64,000 nucleotides of DNA from Sulfobacillus thermosulfidooxidans DSM 9293. Its GTDB lineage: Bacteria; Bacillota; Sulfobacillia; Sulfobacillales; Sulfobacillaceae. The notes beneath the pieces are model-generated. The model was not told the DNA's origin and ran no database searches. It was given only the letters and a program-made list of their open reading frames with translations. Each line of letters starts with the position of its first letter. The stretch's first letter is position 1. A program made the position numbers and the translations under genes. Below, in pieces: positions 37,193 to 46,134 of the stretch. The stretch is from contig NZ_FWWY01000001.1 in NCBI RefSeq assembly GCF_900176145.1, forward strand, positions 1,535,819 to 1,599,818, in the 5' to 3' direction.

Positions 37193-38494
37193 ATGGGGCA
37201 TTCGAGTACGAATCAGCTTCCACGCACCAATATTACACGTCTTTTGGCGTTCCACCGAGATCCTTTGGGATTGCTGTCGAATCTCGCCCAAAGTGACCTC
37301 CCATTGACGCATTTTCGTATGGGTCCTTGGCCCTTTGTGTTGGCCGCAGGAGAAGAGGCGGTCTATCAAATCCTGGTTCGACACGGCAAGGAACTCGAGA
37401 AAGGTCCAGGCATGGATCAAAAAAATCCTTTAATCGGCCGTGGTCCTTTAATTGCTGAAGGAACACTGTGGCGGCAAGAAAGACGGGCGGTGCAACCAGT
37501 CTTTGATCACCAATATTTTGAACATTATGCGCACCAAATTGTTCAGATCGTAACCGATTATGCCAAGATTTTTTCCGACGGTCCTAAGCAAGTCATGATG
37601 GATAACGAGATGTTGGTTTTGACACTAAAAATTGTTGTGAGCACATTATTAGATGGTGAGCAAGATCTCGAGCTATTACGCCAAATTTCTACTGATGTTC
37701 AAGCCGTCATGACCTATTTTTTCCGCCGCTCGCGTAGTGCTATTCGTATACCGTATAATTGGCGATATCTGGGACCCAGGTCTTATCACCGGGCTGCACA
37801 AGAATTGACCCGGTGGATCAAGCAACTGCTCATGGAACATCCCAAGACTTTGATGGTTAGGCGACTTCAGGACGACCTGGCAACGGATGACGATGCAGTG
37901 ATACAGTCAGCTCTCACCGTGGTCATGGCAGGACACGAGACGACTGGTCATGCGTTGGCTTGGACCTTTGGACTTTTAGCGCAAAATCCCGGGGTACAAA
38001 AGACCTTGCAGGATGAGTTAGAGACGGTGCTAGGAAGAAGAGTCCCCACAATTCATGATCTGGATGCACTACCTTTTCTGCAGTCTGTTATTCGAGAAGC
38101 CCTTCGCCTCTATCCTCCGGTGTGGCTTATCAGCCGGAAAAATCCGCAACCTTTAACGGTTCTTGGACACACTTATCGCCCTGGGACGTTCTTTTTGGTT
38201 AGCCCTTATGTCACCCATCATCTACCTGGACTCTACCCTGAACCCGATAGCTTTAACCCCGCACGGTGGCTAAATCAGGGCCGAATTGATCATCTCATGT
38301 CATATCTCCCATTTGGCCATGGCCCTAGGCGGTGTGTGGGACGCGATTTAGCTCTTATGGAAATGGCTTTAGTGGTGGCTGTCATGGTGCAAAGATATTC
38401 GGTATCCATGCCCAAAGACTTTATCATGCGTCCCTTACCTAAATTAAGTTTGGTTCCGGCTCACGGCATGCCCTTAGTGATTTCACCACGGTAG
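37193..38494 (+). CDS. Cytochrome P450
   Basis: A 433-residue P450. The I-helix oxygen-binding motif is AGHETT (246-251), the K-helix ExxR is EALR near 302, and the haem loop FGHGPRRCVG carries the thiolate Cys381. There is no fused reductase and no membrane anchor, so it needs a separate ferredoxin or flavodoxin, not seen nearby. It hydroxylates an unknown substrate, possibly fatty acid or terpene, since the motifs resemble CYP102-type P450s. The ribosome site before ATG 37193 is weak. Confidence 0.92.
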   Translation: MGHSSTNQLPRTNITRLLAFHRDPLGLLSNLAQSDLPLTHFRMGPWPFVLAAGEEAVYQILVRHGKELEKGPGMDQKNPLIGRGPLIAEGTLWRQERRAVQPVFDHQYFEHYAHQIVQIVTDYAKIFSDGPKQVMMDNEMLVLTLKIVVSTLLDGEQDLELLRQISTDVQAVMTYFFRRSRSAIRIPYNWRYLGPRSYHRAAQELTRWIKQLLMEHPKTLMVRRLQDDLATDDDAVIQSALTVVMAGHETTGHALAWTFGLLAQNPGVQKTLQDELETVLGRRVPTIHDLDALPFLQSVIREALRLYPPVWLISRKNPQPLTVLGHTYRPGTFFLVSPYVTHHLPGLYPEPDSFNPARWLNQGRIDHLMSYLPFGHGPRRCVGRDLALMEMALVVAVMVQRYSVSMPKDFIMRPLPKLSLVPAHGMPLVISPR

Positions 38495-38624
38495 GTCCAT
38501 CCAAAAAATGGATAAAAAAGAAGGTTCTGCAGGGTTTTCCCATTGCGAGGGACAACGCCCGGGTGCTATAATCACCAAGTTATGAAGCATCGGCACTTGA
38601 CAGTAATGAATAGGAGGTGATTGT

Positions 38625-39497
38625 ATGTGGGAAGATTACTTGGAGCAGGCTACCGCAAGCATTGCCAATAAATATCATCGCCGCCGTGCCCAGGCAAAAA
38701 TCCGGCAGCAATTACTTTCTATTTGGGCTGAATTGACCCATACCGGAATGGAATCACCACGGGCAATGGTAGAGGCCATGGAGATGTTGGGTGATCCGAG
38801 ACATTTGGCGGAAAAACTAGCCACGCCGCTACGCCAACAGCGAGGATGGCTCTGGTTGGTTTCGTTTGCCCAGTTAATGGCGGGGTTGGGACTGCTTCTG
38901 GTCTCGTTTCGCACCGCATCTTTAGCGGATATGGCTGTGGGACGTGTTTTGACGTTGTGGGGATTTGCGACGACGGGATTTAACACGTACCACCACAAAG
39001 AGCTGTGGGCGAACTTGAAAATTGCTTTACGGAATTGGCGGCTATCACTAACCTGGGTCACATGGGGCCAAAAGGCCCGCATTATTGCGGTGTCAGCGAT
39101 AAGTGGGATCTTGGCGGCGGTACTATGCAGTTTACCGTGGGAGTTTGTGCCGAATACCGTATTTCACCCGGTGATGGTATCCGATTTCTTGGGGCTTTTT
39201 TCGTTTGCTTTGGCCGCTTGGGGACCCTATTATGTATTTCGCCGCTCGATTGCGATGGCTTTTCGCGATATTACCTGGCAAATTTGGGCCGCTTTAACTT
39301 CAACTGTGACCTATACCACGTTAGTGGTGGTCAATGGCCAATTTGTTCCTCCGCCGTTCTTCAATTGGCAACCAGAACTTTTCATTTTGGGAAGTTTCGT
39401 GTCGTTCTTTGCTGCGCTAAGGGTCTATGCCTTTTTCCTCGCCCTCAAAGAGCGCATTGAACCGTGGAGCGACGATGAAATTCGTCCAGCAATTTAA
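38625..39497 (+). CDS. HAAS/DUF1700-like membrane protein
   Basis: A 290-residue protein. Residues 1-70 form a helical cytoplasmic head (YLEQATASIANKYHRRRAQ, then GMESPRAMVEAMEMLGDPRHLAEKL), which fits the HAAS-type signalling domain common in Firmicutes. Six to seven membrane helices follow. AGGAGG lies before ATG 38625. HAAS proteins are usually partnered with PadR regulators; none is adjacent here. Function uncertain. Confidence 0.65.
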   Translation: MWEDYLEQATASIANKYHRRRAQAKIRQQLLSIWAELTHTGMESPRAMVEAMEMLGDPRHLAEKLATPLRQQRGWLWLVSFAQLMAGLGLLLVSFRTASLADMAVGRVLTLWGFATTGFNTYHHKELWANLKIALRNWRLSLTWVTWGQKARIIAVSAISGILAAVLCSLPWEFVPNTVFHPVMVSDFLGLFSFALAAWGPYYVFRRSIAMAFRDITWQIWAALTSTVTYTTLVVVNGQFVPPPFFNWQPELFILGSFVSFFAALRVYAFFLALKERIEPWSDDEIRPAI

Positions 39498-39510
39498 CGG
39501 AGAATGTTCA

Positions 39511-39548
39511 CAAGAGCGAATGGTCCGGTTCCATCGCTCTTGCTTTTT
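39511..39548 (+). terminator. Terminator of the HAAS-like gene
   Basis: CAAGAGCGA(A)TGG pairs with CCATCGCTCTTG across TCCGGTT, followed by CTTTTT. Confidence 0.88.
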
Positions 39549-39662
39549 GTCTTGTCAGCTCCGTGTGAATGATGCGGCGTTAGGCTCGTCTTACCCAGGT
39601 TTTCTCGCGATTTAGGAATATGATAGGATGACTTATGACATGGCTGGAGGCGTGTGGATTTT

Positions 39663-40535
39663 ATGGCTCAGGTTGCCGTAATTGGCGGAGGACCGGGAGG
39701 AGTCTCGTGTGCCATTTGGTTAAAACGCCTGGGATTAGAACCGGTTTTGTATGAGCGGGGGCATATTGGAGGACAACTTCATGACATTTCTTTGCCTATT
39801 CCGGATTTGCCTGGAGAACCTCTGATTACCGCGCGCGAGCTCATCGAACGGCTTAAGCATCATCTAAAAACCTGGGAAATTCCCGTCTTTGAAGGACAAG
39901 AAGTTATCGCTTACCGTGATGATCAAATTCTGGTATTAAAGAGTGGGCAAGAAGTCTACTATCCCCATATTGCCTATGCCCCGGGGCTTAGGATTCGGGA
40001 ACTTGATATTCCCGGGCGAGAGTGGATTACCCAGCAATCCACCTCAGAAATTCTTAATATGAACACCGATCTGCCCATTCTCATAGTCGGAGGAGGAGAC
40101 CGCGCTTTTGAGGCAGCGATTCGTTTAGCTCAAGCTAAACGTCCTGTCATTCTCATTCACCGGCGCGATCATTTTCGGGCACGTCCAGATTTCCAGGCCA
40201 AGGTGCAACAACTTCACATTCCCATTTATGTGCACACCCATTTACAATCAATTGAGTCCGTGCCGGGTGCCCTGATTGCTCATGTTGAGCAAAATGGTCA
40301 TGACCTCTCATTTCCGGTGTCCGTGGTTATGGTGCGTATTGGCATGGAACCCGATATTCAGCCCGGGTTATGCCCTTTACCGATATCCGATGTCGTGCCG
40401 CTATGGCCACGAGCCCATGTCCGCTGTTTAGGAGATGCAGTCAGTCCAGTGCCGTTTCGCTCGATTGTAAGTGCCTATGCCTCGGGGATGATGGCAGCGA
40501 AAGAACTGGTCATGAATCTTCGCCATCATGCATAA
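39663..40535 (+). CDS. Thioredoxin-reductase-like FAD oxidoreductase without CxxC
   Basis: A 290-residue flavoprotein. The FAD Rossmann motif is VIGGGPGG at the N-terminus; the NAD(P) motif ILIVGGGDRAFEAA lies near residue 140. The layout and size match thioredoxin reductase, but the disulfide Cys pair is absent. It may work as a ferredoxin/flavodoxin reductase of the YumC-type, or on another electron acceptor. ATG 39663 gives the usual short lead before the first strand; GTG 39654 is an alternative close behind GGAGG. Confidence 0.8.
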   Translation: MAQVAVIGGGPGGVSCAIWLKRLGLEPVLYERGHIGGQLHDISLPIPDLPGEPLITARELIERLKHHLKTWEIPVFEGQEVIAYRDDQILVLKSGQEVYYPHIAYAPGLRIRELDIPGREWITQQSTSEILNMNTDLPILIVGGGDRAFEAAIRLAQAKRPVILIHRRDHFRARPDFQAKVQQLHIPIYVHTHLQSIESVPGALIAHVEQNGHDLSFPVSVVMVRIGMEPDIQPGLCPLPISDVVPLWPRAHVRCLGDAVSPVPFRSIVSAYASGMMAAKELVMNLRHHA

Positions 40536-40570
40536 TTTGTTGATAAAGATGGCCAAGGGAGGGACATGCC

Positions 40571-41104
40571 ATGGTGCCAGATATTATTGCCCCAGGTCTT
40601 GATGTGCTATTTGTCGGCTATAATCCCGGAGTGGCCTCAGACAGTCAAAGTCATCATTTTGCAGGACCCGGTAACTTGTTTTGGGCGTTATTAGTGGATA
40701 GCCAATTCACCCCTTATCGCTTGCGCCCGGAGAATGATCGGGACTTGTTGTTGTTTCGTCTCGGCATAACTAATATTGTGGACCGGATGACGCCCTCTTC
40801 CACCGATTTGTCCTTGCAGGAAATGAGCCAGGGAGCTCAAGGTCTTGCCGAGAAAATTCGTCAATTTCAACCCAAAATAGTTTGTTTTTTAGGGAAAGAT
40901 ATTTTCCGGGCTTTTATGGGCTATAAGCGTTCAATGCCGGTGTCTTGGGGCTATGTTATGGCTGACAATAGGGACGGGCCAGGATTTTTTGTGGCTCCCA
41001 ACCCGTCACGCCGATCGACGATCCCTTATGGATTACGCTTATATTACTTTCGATCTCTAGCTAATATTGTGAGGTACGGGGTGCATCCCCATATAATGCC
41101 GTGA
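40571..41104 (+). CDS. mug: Mismatch-specific uracil-DNA glycosylase (Mug/TDG)
   Basis: A 177-residue protein. DVLFVGYNPG is the active-site GxNPG motif with the catalytic Asn, and HHFAGPGNLFWALL follows. NPSRRS replaces the usual NPSG-R strand loop. It removes uracil or thymine paired with G. The 3' end overlaps the convergent symporter gene by 44 bases. AGGGAGGG lies before ATG 40571. Confidence 0.88.
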   Translation: MVPDIIAPGLDVLFVGYNPGVASDSQSHHFAGPGNLFWALLVDSQFTPYRLRPENDRDLLLFRLGITNIVDRMTPSSTDLSLQEMSQGAQGLAEKIRQFQPKIVCFLGKDIFRAFMGYKRSMPVSWGYVMADNRDGPGFFVAPNPSRRSTIPYGLRLYYFRSLANIVRYGVHPHIMP

Positions 41105-42536
41105 AATGTTGGATTTCAGCGCTCTGGGGATGATAGGTCAAACGGCTTACGACCCAAAAGACGACGGTGTTGAGGACTAAAGCCATAAACCCGGCATTCA
41201 TGCCCCAGATAATGCTGTGATGGGAGAGCAATAAAGACCCGTCAACAACCCATCCCACGATCATCCCCCAAAATGCTCCATATTTTGTGGCGCCGCGCCA
41301 GAATAAGCCTCCAATCACAATAGCCGGGAAAAGTTGGGCGATAAAGTCGTAAGCCACCAATAAAATCGCCACTAACAAAGACGGAGTGGCTAAAGCCAGA
41401 AACAACGCCAACGCGGTGAGCGGGAATACGAGCATTTTGGTCAAGCGATAGATTTGCTGTTCCGTGCGAAAGGTCAAATCACCCCATACATTTTTGGCGA
41501 TGAGTGAAGCCGAGGTCATGATAATCGGCCCGGCCGGAACTAATGCCGCAAAAATAGCGGCCACAACAAAGAAGGCAAAAAACGGTGTGGGAAAGAGACG
41601 ACGGGCTAAGATCAGGACCACATCATTGCCATTTTGATGACGACCTAAAACAATGAGGGCGCCAAACCCGATGATGATGACGGCAACCTTTACCAGTTGG
41701 TATAAAGGCATAAATACGGCTTGAATCTTTAACGCTCGCGGACTTTTGGCGGTATACGCCACACCAAACCATTGGGGCCACATCCATTGTCCCAATCCGG
41801 TCATGATCACCGTGGTCACCAGCCACAAGAGCCCGGCGTTATGCGTTTTGCCGGGTAATATCATCACCTGGCCTAATTGGGTTCCAAACGCTTTAAACAT
41901 CGGCTCAAACCCATGAAAGTCTTTATAGGGAAAGACAATAAAGAGCGTACCTAATGCCACAATCATGAAAATGTCTTTAATCACCGATTGCCAGGCATTA
42001 CCGCGGATGCCGCCAACATAGACGGCAAGGGCTAAAATGAAAAATCCTATGATGTCCGATACACTCACCGATAACCGGCTACGGCTAATCACATGAAAAA
42101 TCGCACCGAGACCTGTGATATTTAAGTCAATATACGCAATCATAATTATAGCGGTGGTCAAGGCTACAAAACTGCCTAGGGTCTTGGACTGGTAACGGCC
42201 GGCAACGAAGTCTGCCTGGGTTACGTACCGAAACCTGCGACCTAAGATCCAAATTAAAGGCAAAATCATAAATCCTAAAGCGTAGGCCACATCATTCAGC
42301 GCCACATTGTAAAATACGGGTCCTCCTTTAACGTAAGCGTACCCAGCAAGTCCCTGAAAGGTAAAGGCCGTGTAAATTTCGGTGCCCAGTAAAAACCAAA
42401 TCAACCATGGCCCCATATTGCGACGATGAACCAGCCAACCTGCTAAGGACGCTTGTGACTCTTTGGCGCCTGTCACCATGCCGAGAATGGTTAGCAGAAT
42501 GACTGCCACGGCGGCGCTAACAATGACAGTCTCCAT
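41061..42536 (-). CDS. Sodium:solute symporter family (SSS) permease
   Basis: A 491-residue membrane protein with about thirteen helices. MGPWLIWFLLGTEIYTAFTF, DFVAGRYQSKTLGSFVALTT and GNAWQSVIKDIFMIV match the SSS family. A DUF3311 protein follows upstream on the same strand, a pairing common for SSS carriers of organic acids. It likely imports a carboxylate with Na+ or H+. The start may be ATG 42536 or TTG 42542, the latter closer to AAAGGAG. It overlaps the mug gene tail-to-tail. Confidence 0.85.
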   Translation of the reverse strand: METVIVSAAVAVILLTILGMVTGAKESQASLAGWLVHRRNMGPWLIWFLLGTEIYTAFTFQGLAGYAYVKGGPVFYNVALNDVAYALGFMILPLIWILGRRFRYVTQADFVAGRYQSKTLGSFVALTTAIIMIAYIDLNITGLGAIFHVISRSRLSVSVSDIIGFFILALAVYVGGIRGNAWQSVIKDIFMIVALGTLFIVFPYKDFHGFEPMFKAFGTQLGQVMILPGKTHNAGLLWLVTTVIMTGLGQWMWPQWFGVAYTAKSPRALKIQAVFMPLYQLVKVAVIIIGFGALIVLGRHQNGNDVVLILARRLFPTPFFAFFVVAAIFAALVPAGPIIMTSASLIAKNVWGDLTFRTEQQIYRLTKMLVFPLTALALFLALATPSLLVAILLVAYDFIAQLFPAIVIGGLFWRGATKYGAFWGMIVGWVVDGSLLLSHHSIIWGMNAGFMALVLNTVVFWVVSRLTYHPQSAEIQHFTALYGDAPRTSQY

Positions 42537-42591
42537 GGACAATGCTTCTCCTTTCCCCTACAAACTCTTTAGAGGGATGATCACGGGGTGT

Positions 42592-42798
42592 TTAATGACG
42601 GTTCTGGGCGCGATCGATGAGATAAAGCGTTCCCAAGATGACTGGTGTTAATAGGGGCACCAACGTATACCAAAATAGGATGGCAGGCATTCCCAGAATA
42701 TAGGGATAAACCCGGTTAAAATAAACAATGGGACCGAGTAAATATAAGGATGCCACCAGAAACAAGCCAATAAGCCAACTGAGAAATTGTACACGCAT
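42592..42798 (-). CDS. DUF3311-family small membrane protein
   Basis: A 68-residue protein with two helices. YFNRVYPYILGMPAILFWYTL matches the DUF3311 pattern (FNRxxPxILGxPF). DUF3311 genes lie next to SSS symporters and are thought to be small subunits. Only 50 bases separate them, so they are co-transcribed. Confidence 0.85.
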   Translation of the reverse strand: MRVQFLSWLIGLFLVASLYLLGPIVYFNRVYPYILGMPAILFWYTLVPLLTPVILGTLYLIDRAQNRH

Positions 42799-42845
42799 CG
42801 ACTATCCCCCCGGTGATTAGGGTATGAGGGGCATCCTGATTGTTG

Positions 42846-43850
42846 CTAGGAAATGATATGGGACAAGAGAATAAATCCCTGGGAAGTTTGGAAAATGATA
42901 CCCCGAGGGCTTTGACTAAATAGGCCGGTACTTTGCGGCAAGGGATGAAGATTATCACGGACAAGGGTGACGAGTTGTCCCGACGGGTCGAGATTGTTAA
43001 TGACCAAATGTCCTGATGAGATCCCAATTTGGGGTTTAAGTCCGGTTTGCCAGCGGTACCACAAAACCCTATTCGGGGTTTTGACAATGAGCAGGTACGC
43101 CGGTAACGCCGTAGGCCGCCTGAGCAAGAGGGCAATATTATGACCATAAGATAAGGAATCGACGAGTTCGGGCCATCGTGTGGCCCGAACCGTGGCAATG
43201 GGCGTGGCATGACCCGTGATGAGCGAGACTTGTTCTAACTGACCCTGATCATCCACGACGAAAGCTTGACCATGGAAAATAAAAGGATGATAGCCAAAAC
43301 TCAAGGCGGATGATAAAGACAGCGTACGAAGTGGGGTATGGATTTGCCACTGCTTTCCGACGTGAACCACATAATCCAAGACGTTATGAGATGTAAAATA
43401 CCCGGCCACCGCATGGGGAATCAGATTTTGCGTGTGATTGGCATGAAGGACAGTAATGCCTTGGGGTGTGCTCCATGCAAGAATTTGGCCATTGGGAGCA
43501 TAAATTAACTGGCCCACAGGATCAGTTGGTGCATTATTCAAGGGCAGCACCTGATTATTGACAATCCACCGAGCCTGTCCGTCATGCAGAATATAGGTAA
43601 GCTGCGAATGCTGTGTGATGGGTAAATACCAATCCGTCCCCTTTAAATGGTGCGGGGGAAGAGAAAATGTCTCAGTTTGGTCTGATAGCGGCGATGTTAG
43701 AGACATGGCCTGGTTGTGATGAGGGCGAATCAAGGGGTTGGGGGTTGCCCAGCTTGTGACGGGAACCACAGAATTCTGATGAATCACTGCAGCAACGATC
43801 ATTATGGCAATCGCAATAACACCAAACCCTATCCACCACCAACGTTTCAC
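42846..43850 (-). CDS. Membrane-anchored hypothetical protein
   Basis: A 334-residue protein with one N-terminal helix and a beta-rich outer part with short repeated strands (QLIYAPNGQILAWSTPQGIT, GQAFVVDDQGQLEQVSLITG), which looks like a degenerate beta-propeller. GTG 43850 follows GAGGAGG by six bases; the longer TTG start at 43865 would overlap the macro-domain stop. Family not recognised. Confidence 0.6.
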   Translation of the reverse strand: MKRWWWIGFGVIAIAIMIVAAVIHQNSVVPVTSWATPNPLIRPHHNQAMSLTSPLSDQTETFSLPPHHLKGTDWYLPITQHSQLTYILHDGQARWIVNNQVLPLNNAPTDPVGQLIYAPNGQILAWSTPQGITVLHANHTQNLIPHAVAGYFTSHNVLDYVVHVGKQWQIHTPLRTLSLSSALSFGYHPFIFHGQAFVVDDQGQLEQVSLITGHATPIATVRATRWPELVDSLSYGHNIALLLRRPTALPAYLLIVKTPNRVLWYRWQTGLKPQIGISSGHLVINNLDPSGQLVTLVRDNLHPLPQSTGLFSQSPRGIIFQTSQGFILLSHIIS

Positions 43851-43861
43851 AAAGAGCCTCC

Positions 43862-44410
43862 TCAATCACGGTGAACTTGTTGATCATAGGTTACCACAGC
43901 TTGGTGCATTGCGGCAGCCGCCTTGTCAGGAGGGATGCGCCCTACTCCGGTGCCATATGCGGGAACACTCACGCGAAGAATACGGGGATGTTGATAGACC
44001 ACTTTGAGCAAGGCCAAGGTGGCAAGATAAATGGGTTCTTCGGATTGAAGGACCATAGGATAGGGCATAGTGGGGACCAAAATCACCCAACTAGGCAGGC
44101 TATAGCCACTCGGAATGACCGCTGCTTGCCCAACGGGCATAAACCCATGATATAATTCCGCGATAAACTTGCGGGCAATCTGGTCGATACCTGGCAAGCG
44201 TTGGGCAATCGCCCTATCGAGTCCGCCTCCCATCCCCATATGACTGTCTGATGCCGTGGACCACGCATCCACATCGGATCGCAATACGGTAGATTGATTA
44301 ATTTCAAAGCGGTCATCAGAATCAAAATATTTATGCCAAGCAGTTACCATTTTTGGATCCGGAGCGCATAACACAAACTTCTTATGTTTATTATTGCCAG
44401 AAACGGTCAT
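43862..44410 (-). CDS. Macro-domain protein (ADP-ribose binding family)
   Basis: A 182-residue protein. STASDSHMGMGGGLDRAIAQRLPG matches the macro-domain loop that binds ADP-ribose (normally NAAN...GGGVDGAI), and VPAYGTGVGRIPP is the second loop. The first-loop Asn are changed to Ser and Asp, so hydrolytic activity is uncertain. It is directly upstream of the membrane-anchored protein. Phage-tail-associated macro proteins also have this pattern, but no phage genes are near. Confidence 0.75.
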   Translation of the reverse strand: MTVSGNNKHKKFVLCAPDPKMVTAWHKYFDSDDRFEINQSTVLRSDVDAWSTASDSHMGMGGGLDRAIAQRLPGIDQIARKFIAELYHGFMPVGQAAVIPSGYSLPSWVILVPTMPYPMVLQSEEPIYLATLALLKVVYQHPRILRVSVPAYGTGVGRIPPDKAAAAMHQAVVTYDQQVHRD

Positions 44411-44722
44411 GACTCTCTCCTATTCAACCCCTGTAGTACACACCATTATCTATGTGAACGTTATGACCTTTGTGATGTCGATGAGATGGATAGAATTACA
44501 ATCCCATAATTCATAGCGCTTGACAATGCAAAAAGAGAGAGTTTACCAACTCTCTCTTTTTATGGAATCCGATCCCTCAACCAATTCCGTGGCACGGCCA
44601 CAATCCATTTCCGTGCGTTCCATTATTTATAATATACTGAGTCAAACTATAAAGTCAAGTTTGGCCAACAGAAAAAGATAATCAGTGTCAATTGATAACG
44701 GATAGCGCAAAGCTCAAAAATC
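44411..44722. other. Intergenic region with terminator
   Basis: About 310 bases between the macro-domain start and the 3' end of the EAL gene. It holds the terminator at 44530 and AT-rich DNA, with no gene I can support. Confidence 0.5.
44530..44561. terminator. Terminator downstream of the EAL gene
   Basis: Perfect arms AAAAAGAGAGAGTT and AACTCTCTCTTTTT around TACC, giving T-tracts on both strands. The EAL gene is the nearest gene reading toward it. Confidence 0.88.
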
Positions 44723-45988
44723 TTAATAGGGTTGAGGAAGTAACAAACTCATCAAATACGCTAATCCCTTGAGAATTTGCAGTCTCCCATCACTCCATTT
44801 ATAAGGTCCCATATAATCAGCTCCCAGCACACCCCAGGTGGGTTTGCCGATAGGGAATAACGCTACCGATTCCGGAAAACTGAGGACATGCATAATGGGG
44901 CCATGCATGTCTTCAGGGACATCGGTTTTCTTTTGTAAGACAACGGGCCCATTTTGTTGAAAAGCTTTAATCGCTAAAGAAGGAGAGTCCCAGGGAATCA
45001 CATCTTGATACGAATGGCCCAAACTAAATATGGGCAGAAGACCTTCATCCGTGGCACGTAAAACGGTCATGGCTGTCGGCTGCAAAATTTTAAAGGCGGT
45101 GGCCATCATCGTCATCATTTGCTCTTTGGGTGTTAAGTCGGTTTCTACTAGATGTTCCATCATGAGTGCCCAGTGGGTACGAAAGGGATCCAGTCCACTT
45201 AAGGTCAAACTCGAGGATTCAAGAATTTCTTGTTGACGCTGTTGAATCGCCGTAATGATTTCTTTTGATGGGGACATCACCTGGTCCCAAGTGACAGGCT
45301 TGGCAAAATAAAATCCCTGGCCGATTTCCACGCCCAGATCTATGCAGGTTAATAGTTCGTCATGCGTCTCAATGCCTTCCGCAATCAACTGGAATCCTAA
45401 GAACCGGGCCATATGACTGACGGAGGCGATTAAATTGCGTTTGACGGGATACATGTGACACTGGGCAATAAGAGAACGATCCAATTTGACGAAGTTGGGC
45501 CGGACCGCCACGAGTTTTTCTAAGCCCGAGTAACCAGTGCCAAAATCATCGAGAGCAATCGTGCCACCATGGTGACGAAAACGTTCCACAACCTGATTGA
45601 CGACGTGCCCGACCCAATTGCCACGCTCCGTAATTTCAATGATTAAGGATCCGCTCGGACAAGATTGGATGATTTCGTGAATTTCAGAATCCATTAAAGA
45701 GTCTGGGTGTAGATTCACAAATAAGGGGGTGAGTACGTCGTGAACTTGGATGAATTGCGCAATCTTGCGGACAATGATGCGGTCAATATCTACGGCTAAA
45801 CCTTGGGTAGAGGCTTGCTGAAAAAACGCTTCAACAGCAATGGGCTGGTTGTGTTCATCAAGAGGTCGCGTTAAAACTTCGTAACCCATCACATGACCAC
45901 TAGATAACGATATGAGCGGCTGAAATACGAGATAGAACCGTGAATCTTGAATCCATTGAGCGATATTCGGTAACGCTGTTGGCATCAT
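44723..45988 (-). CDS. EAL-domain c-di-GMP phosphodiesterase with C-terminal GAF-like domain
   Basis: A 421-residue protein. Residues 10-245 form the EAL domain: FQPLISLSSGHVMGYEVLTRP (EVL in place of EAL), FVNLHPDSL, IIEITERG, ALDDFGTGYSGLEKL, FVKLDRSL, IAEGIET and GQGFYFAKP. The metal and catalytic residues are kept, so it should cleave c-di-GMP to pGpG. The rest looks like a GAF sensor domain (TVLRATDEGLLPIF onward). It lowers c-di-GMP in response to an unknown signal. ATG 45988 or 45985 is the start. Confidence 0.88.
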   Translation of the reverse strand: MMPTALPNIAQWIQDSRFYLVFQPLISLSSGHVMGYEVLTRPLDEHNQPIAVEAFFQQASTQGLAVDIDRIIVRKIAQFIQVHDVLTPLFVNLHPDSLMDSEIHEIIQSCPSGSLIIEITERGNWVGHVVNQVVERFRHHGGTIALDDFGTGYSGLEKLVAVRPNFVKLDRSLIAQCHMYPVKRNLIASVSHMARFLGFQLIAEGIETHDELLTCIDLGVEIGQGFYFAKPVTWDQVMSPSKEIITAIQQRQQEILESSSLTLSGLDPFRTHWALMMEHLVETDLTPKEQMMTMMATAFKILQPTAMTVLRATDEGLLPIFSLGHSYQDVIPWDSPSLAIKAFQQNGPVVLQKKTDVPEDMHGPIMHVLSFPESVALFPIGKPTWGVLGADYMGPYKWSDGRLQILKGLAYLMSLLLPQPY

Positions 45989-46081
45989 ATCTGCAGCTGA
46001 CGTAGCCTGTCTCTCCTCGCCGAAAATGTACTAGGTCCATTGTGCCGGATCCATGTCGTTTTTGTCCATTTTTTGTCGAGT

Positions 46082-46119
46082 TTTGGAAAAAGAAAATCCC
46101 CGGAAAAAATTCCGGGGAT
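46082..46119 (-). terminator. Terminator of the YhgE/Pip gene
   Basis: ATCCCCGGAA/TTCCGGGGAT stem; on the minus strand it ends in TTTTCTTTTT. Confidence 0.88.
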
Positions 46120-46134
46120 CACAAACCGAAACGA

